From Butyrivibrio sp. (GTDB lineage: Bacteria > Bacillota > Clostridia > Lachnospirales > Lachnospiraceae): DNA of 34,404 bases. The stretch covers positions 1-34,404 of the forward strand of contig SVFV01000036.1 in assembly GCA_015056655.1 (NCBI GenBank), read 5' to 3'. The notes below the pieces were generated by a model, which worked only from the letters and a program-made list of their open reading frames with translations, made no database searches and was not told the DNA's origin. Both the position numbers and the translations under genes were made by a program. Positions 31,621 to 34,404 of this stretch are shown piece by piece (the first letter of the stretch is position 1; each line of letters opens with the position of its first letter).

Positions 31621-31782
31621 CTCTTGATAGTTATATTCTACTTTCAAAAACTTAACTAAGCTTTAAAACCCTTTGAATAGTTTATGAACAATACGAGATT
31701 TTTTCTTGAAATTGTTCATAAACTGTTAACAGTAATTAAAGGTTGGATTAAGGTTGCAGGGTTATAGTAATACTATCAAGAG
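31621..31782. repeat. Inverted-repeat-bounded element, possible MITE
   Basis: CTCTTGATAGT (31621-31631) and ACTATCAAGAG (31772-31782) are exact 11-bp inverted repeats 140 bp apart. Nested inside is a second pair with 13-bp arms, GTTTATGAACAAT (31680-31692) and ATTGTTCATAAAC (31711-31723). No coding sequence is inside. Just to the right, AACACACTT...ATAAC occurs twice (31784-31835). The rest of 31221-31510 shows nothing clear. Confidence 0.45.
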
Positions 31783-31832
31783 GAACACACTTCTTGATAA
31801 CCCCCTCATAAGAACACACTTTTCTTCATAAC

Positions 31833-31867
31833 AAAAAGCCGGGCTTACGTGACAATAGCCCGGCTTT
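31833..31867 (-). terminator. Terminator after the IIGGADGP lipoprotein gene
   Basis: Perfect 11-bp arms AAAGCCGGGCT (31835-31845) and AGCCCGGCTTT (31857-31867), followed on the minus strand by T's, about 30 bp after the lipoprotein stop. Confidence 0.9.
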
Positions 31868-31898
31868 CCCATTAAAGCATTCGTATAGCTTTTAGAAG

Positions 31899-32837
31899 TT
31901 AATTACATCTAGTCAGCGATGAGCCACCTCTATACGCATCTGGGAATTCATCATCATTCCATGTCTCGTAATACTCGAGTACATCCTTATCGCCTTCAGG
32001 TGTCTGTAATGTATACTTTTCACCACCCTCAGTTTCTACCTGTATTTTGTACATTCCTGCTGAGAATTCATCAAGAAGAGAAATCTCGTCAACATGATCT
32101 GTGATGAACTCCCCATCCTTCATGTGCCCATACAGAACCTGTAGATTTGCGAACCGCACATAATACTCAGGCTGCATCTCGCCCTCAGCCTCATATCCTA
32201 TGGAAGCTGTCTGCCATGTCCCAGAAAGCACATCCTTCTGATTTTCCGAAGCCATATCTCTTCTTTCCATGTCAAATCCCATATGTCCGGTATCATACCC
32301 ATAGTCAATGGGGACTGTTCTTGTCTCAATTCCATTGTCTGTCTGAACAGGATATGTGAAGCAAAGTCTTTCATCTTCCCATTTAAATTCAGGCTTATCT
32401 TCTGCTTTTGCCGTATAAGCCCAGGCTTCATAAGCATAATTGGCGTTGTCATCCGTTCCGTCTATGGTATCATCAAGAATAATTCCGTAGCAGCCTGCCT
32501 CTTTACTGATAATACCAAGTGCCTTATATCTTCCTGTTGAATCCATTGCCAGGGAAACGACAGCATCTGTTTCTCCCTTAAGGTCAATTGAAGTTCCCCA
32601 TTCCTGACCATCAAATCCATATTCTTCAAGTATCCGGTCCATTACCTCATAATACACATCACCATCGACCGGGTCAGCATATCTAAACTCTTCCTCATCA
32701 GAAGATGGTGCAAGGTAGATTGAAGTCGGTCCATCTGCACCACCTATTATCGAAACGTTATCATCTTTCTTTTCCCCGCATCCTGATGCTCCTATCGCAA
32801 GAGCCAGAATCAAAGCGTTAACTACTACTTTTTTCAT
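31899..32837 (-). CDS. Lipoprotein with IIGGADGPTSIY motif
   Basis: The 312-residue precursor has a lipoprotein signal peptide with lipobox GASGC (Cys20). Ten residues later comes IIGGADGPTSIY (nt 32715-32750), nearly the same as in the protein at 1059-1727. The mature protein is acidic and probably beta-rich with repeated aromatic-glycine turns (for example DYGYDTGHMGFDM, SGTWQTASIGYEAEGE). I do not recognise the fold. RBS GGAG. It is the last gene of a minus-strand operon and is followed by a strong terminator. It is anchored outside the membrane; role unknown. Confidence 0.78.
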   Translation of the reverse strand: MKKVVVNALILALAIGASGCGEKKDDNVSIIGGADGPTSIYLAPSSDEEEFRYADPVDGDVYYEVMDRILEEYGFDGQEWGTSIDLKGETDAVVSLAMDSTGRYKALGIISKEAGCYGIILDDTIDGTDDNANYAYEAWAYTAKAEDKPEFKWEDERLCFTYPVQTDNGIETRTVPIDYGYDTGHMGFDMERRDMASENQKDVLSGTWQTASIGYEAEGEMQPEYYVRFANLQVLYGHMKDGEFITDHVDEISLLDEFSAGMYKIQVETEGGEKYTLQTPEGDKDVLEYYETWNDDEFPDAYRGGSSLTRCN

Positions 32838-32840
32838 ATT

Positions 32841-32963
32841 CTATTCTCCACTTTCTGCCTTTTTCTTTTCTTCATTGTAACGCTTGAAGTTCATAACAAT
32901 TGTAATTATGATAGTGCCCAAAAACAGACCAAATCCAACTACCAAAATCTTCTGTTTGTTCAA
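32841..32963 (-). CDS. Single-helix micro-protein, 40 residues
   Basis: A TTG-initiated frame reads MNKQKILVVGFGLFLGTIII then TIVMNFKRYNEEKKKAESGE: one membrane helix and a basic, charged tail. It ends three bases before the lipoprotein start and begins 11 bp after the MWKIKQ stop, filling the gap in the operon exactly. The RBS is poor, which lowers confidence. A competing frame covers the same DNA (32872-33054), but its product lacks any recognisable feature. Confidence 0.5.
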   Translation of the reverse strand: MNKQKILVVGFGLFLGTIIITIVMNFKRYNEEKKKAESGE

Positions 32964-32974
32964 TATCTGGTTTA

Positions 32975-33139
32975 TTACTTAAATGAACTACCTCCACCAA
33001 CTCTGCGTCGGAAGAGGTTTCTCGCTGATACATCATAAAAGAATTCATTTTCAAGTGTTACTGAAACCTTTGGCCTTTCTCCGAGTGCGAGCTCCTCGCA
33101 GCCAAAGTCTCCATCAAATATCTGCTTTATCTTCCACAT
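32975..33139 (-). CDS. MWKIKQ-type small orphan protein, copy 2
   Basis: The 54-residue protein begins MWKIKQIFDGDFGCEELALG and continues RPKVSVTLENE, clearly paralogous to 26432-26611. After that the two differ completely (FFYDVSARNLFRRRVGGGSS here), so one copy may have had a frameshift. GAGGAA precedes the ATG. It overlaps the end of the HD-domain gene by 13 bp. Confidence 0.68.
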   Translation of the reverse strand: MWKIKQIFDGDFGCEELALGERPKVSVTLENEFFYDVSARNLFRRRVGGGSSFK

Positions 33140-33732
33140 GAGTATTCCTCAAATTCTTCGTTTATCAGATCTTCGCTTGCTGCCATAGCCTGAAGAGTCA
33201 TGGTAAGCAGCTTATCAAGTTCCCAGCCAAGCTGCTGCGCGCCTCGCTCAATTACTTCTCTGGAGCAGCCTGCGGCAAAGCCCTTGCTCTTGTACTTTTT
33301 CTTGAGAGACTTAAGTTCCATATCCTTGGTGCTCTTGGACGGTCTCATGAGCGCCGCTGCCCAGATAAGTCCGGTAAGCTCATCTGCTGCAAAAAGAACT
33401 TTCTCCATTTCGTGAATGGGTTCCACATCTATAGTTGTCCCGCATCCAACAGTTATTCCATAGCCATGCGAGCATACAGAGTGAATAATGTCGTCACTGA
33501 CACCACCTTCTCTTAGGAGTTCAGGAGCCTTCAGGCAGTGCTCTTCTGGATACAGTTCAAAGTCTATATCATGCAAAAGACCTACAATCCCCCAGTACTC
33601 TGCTTCATCAGAGTATCCCAGTTCATTTGCATACCACTTCATAACAGCCTCAACTGTCAATGAATGCTGGATATGAAATGGATCCTTGTTATATTTCTTT
33701 AAAAGTTCAAATGCCTCATCCCTTGTGATCAT
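33127..33732 (-). CDS. HD-domain phosphohydrolase-like protein
   Basis: The 201-residue protein starts at the ATG after GAGGAGG. The HD fold is visible: HIQHSLTVEAVMKWYANELG, the metal pair in LLHDIDFE, then HSVCSHGYGI and FAADELTGLIWAAALMRPSK. Relatives are metal-dependent phosphohydrolases of unknown substrate, often annotated HDIG proteins. It follows the TfoX-like gene by 11 bp and overlaps the MWKIKQ gene. Confidence 0.85.
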   Translation of the reverse strand: MITRDEAFELLKKYNKDPFHIQHSLTVEAVMKWYANELGYSDEAEYWGIVGLLHDIDFELYPEEHCLKAPELLREGGVSDDIIHSVCSHGYGITVGCGTTIDVEPIHEMEKVLFAADELTGLIWAAALMRPSKSTKDMELKSLKKKYKSKGFAAGCSREVIERGAQQLGWELDKLLTMTLQAMAASEDLINEEFEEYSCGR

Positions 33733-33743
33733 ACAGTTCCTCC

Positions 33744-34058
33744 TCACTTCTTTTTCTTTGGAGCCGGAAGTTCATCATACATTGCTTCAAAAAGCTCTTT
33801 CAGAAACTCCTTATTATCAACATCATCCACAAGCAGCATCTCTTTTGCCCCTTCGTAAGGAAGTTCAAGATCTGCTTCGGGCATCTTGTCCGCAGCAGCC
33901 TTAACATTTTTTACAAGAAAGCGGTCATCATAAATTCCGCCAACGATCTTGCCACGATAATAGATGATGTACTCGCCCATCATTGCCTTATATGTTATCT
34001 CATCCAGCTCAGAGAGCTGTTCTAATATGAATTCCAGATACTTTTTAGTTGATGCCAT
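33744..34058 (-). CDS. TfoX N-terminal-domain protein
   Basis: The 104-residue protein has the TfoX_N pattern: MASTKKYLEFILEQLSELDE, then ITYKAMMGEYIIYYRGKIVG and FLVKNVKAAADKMPEADLEL. It ends in a lysine run. Standalone TfoX_N proteins are common and their function is mostly unknown. The start at 34058 overlaps the truncated nucleotidyltransferase gene by 14 bp, and a normal RBS is lacking, in line with a recent rearrangement. An in-frame upstream ATG (34088) also exists. Confidence 0.82.
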   Translation of the reverse strand: MASTKKYLEFILEQLSELDEITYKAMMGEYIIYYRGKIVGGIYDDRFLVKNVKAAADKMPEADLELPYEGAKEMLLVDDVDNKEFLKELFEAMYDELPAPKKKK

Positions 34059-34404
34059 GAATTGGTATAATCCCTTCTTCGACTTCAAGATTGTACCCAG
34101 GCTTTCTTGAAAACAGTTCTATCATCACAGGATATCCATCAATCGGCTCAGTGAATCTGTAAAAATGCATTTTATCACTGTTTTTCCAGCCGCATTTGTA
34201 TTTGCCTTCCTTGATATATTCCCAAAAGGTTTTTGCAAACTCTTCCTTTTTATCCTCTAAGATCAGAATCATATCAATATCTTTGGTCAGCCTGAAATCA
34301 ATATCAGCCTCCGACATAAGAATATCGCAGGCTGCTCCTCCAATGACTGTGTAGCAATCTTCAAATCCTCTGAATTTATCTCTAAAAGAATCAATTCCCG
34401 CTAC
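34045..34404 (-). CDS. Nucleotidyltransferase-like protein, partial and probably truncated
   Basis: The frame enters from the right edge of the window. Visible are YTVIGGAACDILMSEADIDF and RLTKDIDMILILEDKKEEF, with the G-G and D-x-D pattern of the nucleotidyltransferase fold, then WEYIKEGKYKCGW and PVMIELFSRKPGYNLEVEEG. It stops at IPIHGIN, where by my memory of relatives a further C-terminal half (about 80-100 residues) is expected. The gene therefore seems cut at its junction with the TfoX-like gene. Similarity to AbiEii-type proteins is only at fold level. Confidence 0.65.
   Translation of the reverse strand, partial: VAGIDSFRDKFRGFEDCYTVIGGAACDILMSEADIDFRLTKDIDMILILEDKKEEFAKTFWEYIKEGKYKCGWKNSDKMHFYRFTEPIDGYPVMIELFSRKPGYNLEVEEGIIPIHGIN

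Noticed and set aside
31581..31628. 15-codon signal-peptide-like frame MKKLLTLLTRGLLFS on the plus strand
   Set aside because: No RBS at proper spacing and the frame stops at once; more likely part of the repeat-rich non-coding stretch.
32872..33054. 60-residue minus-strand frame starting MKMNSFMMYQRE
   Set aside because: It overlaps the MWKIKQ paralog and the one-helix peptide in another frame and has no RBS or recognisable feature.

Overview
The window looks like a chromosomal accessory region of a low-GC Firmicute, most likely a Lachnospiraceae member of the Butyrivibrio/Pseudobutyrivibrio type. The grounds are AT-rich intergenic DNA, strong AGGAGG-type ribosome binding sites, a YesMN-type two-component pair beside a sugar ABC transporter, intracellular hemicellulose-type hydrolases, PadR/SEDS, LytTR/DUF3021 and PspC gene pairs, and many small orphan proteins. 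The genus is an inference from style, not from a marker gene.

Layout. 1-1.85 kb: end of an unknown gene, a membrane-anchored C39-like cysteine peptidase, a soluble protein with an N-terminal IIGGADGP motif, and a lipoprotein stub. 1.96-4.4 kb (minus): XRE-TPR regulator and MFS exporter operon. 4.6-6.4 kb (plus): PadR regulator plus SEDS-like membrane protein behind a promoter with two dyads. 6.7-7.8 kb: toxin-antitoxin pair whose PemK/MazF-type toxin has an extra C-terminal domain. 7.8-8.4 kb: no large gene, but a candidate structured RNA and a TGAGACT repeat cluster. 8.4-9.8 kb: second XRE-TPR regulator and an orphan. 9.86-10.9 kb: a graveyard of broken and small genes, including a decayed copy of the C39 peptidase 5' end. 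11-12.3 kb: tyrosine recombinase followed by six direct repeats.

12.5-25.6 kb is a plant-polysaccharide (probably acetylated or feruloylated xylo-oligosaccharide) locus. The minus strand carries an ABC importer (binding lipoprotein, two permeases), an alpha/beta-hydrolase esterase and an intracellular clan GH-A glycosidase, preceded by a YesM/YesN sensor-regulator pair. Beyond it, an AraC regulator is divergent from a GPH-type sugar symporter and a type-B carboxylesterase. Two copies of a 17-bp dyad flank that divergent promoter. Sensing, import, de-esterification and glycoside cleavage are thus encoded together.

25.6-34.4 kb is a patchwork of small genes: GNAT acetyltransferase, two paralogous MWKIKQ micro-proteins, LytTR + DUF3021, a zinc-ribbon protein, a MarR regulator broken by one TAG codon next to a flavodoxin, a PspC/small-membrane-protein/DUF4342 cluster, and a minus-strand operon (truncated nucleotidyltransferase, TfoX-like, HD-domain, MWKIKQ paralog, one-helix peptide, lipoprotein with the same IIGGADGP motif). 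Two copies of a roughly 55-nt hairpin repeat and a candidate small RNA lie between these genes.

The most unusual signals are: the IIGGADGP motif shared by two otherwise unrelated proteins, one beside a C39-like peptidase; the six-copy repeat array beside the recombinase; the PemK fusion; the dispersed hairpin element; and two candidate structured RNAs.
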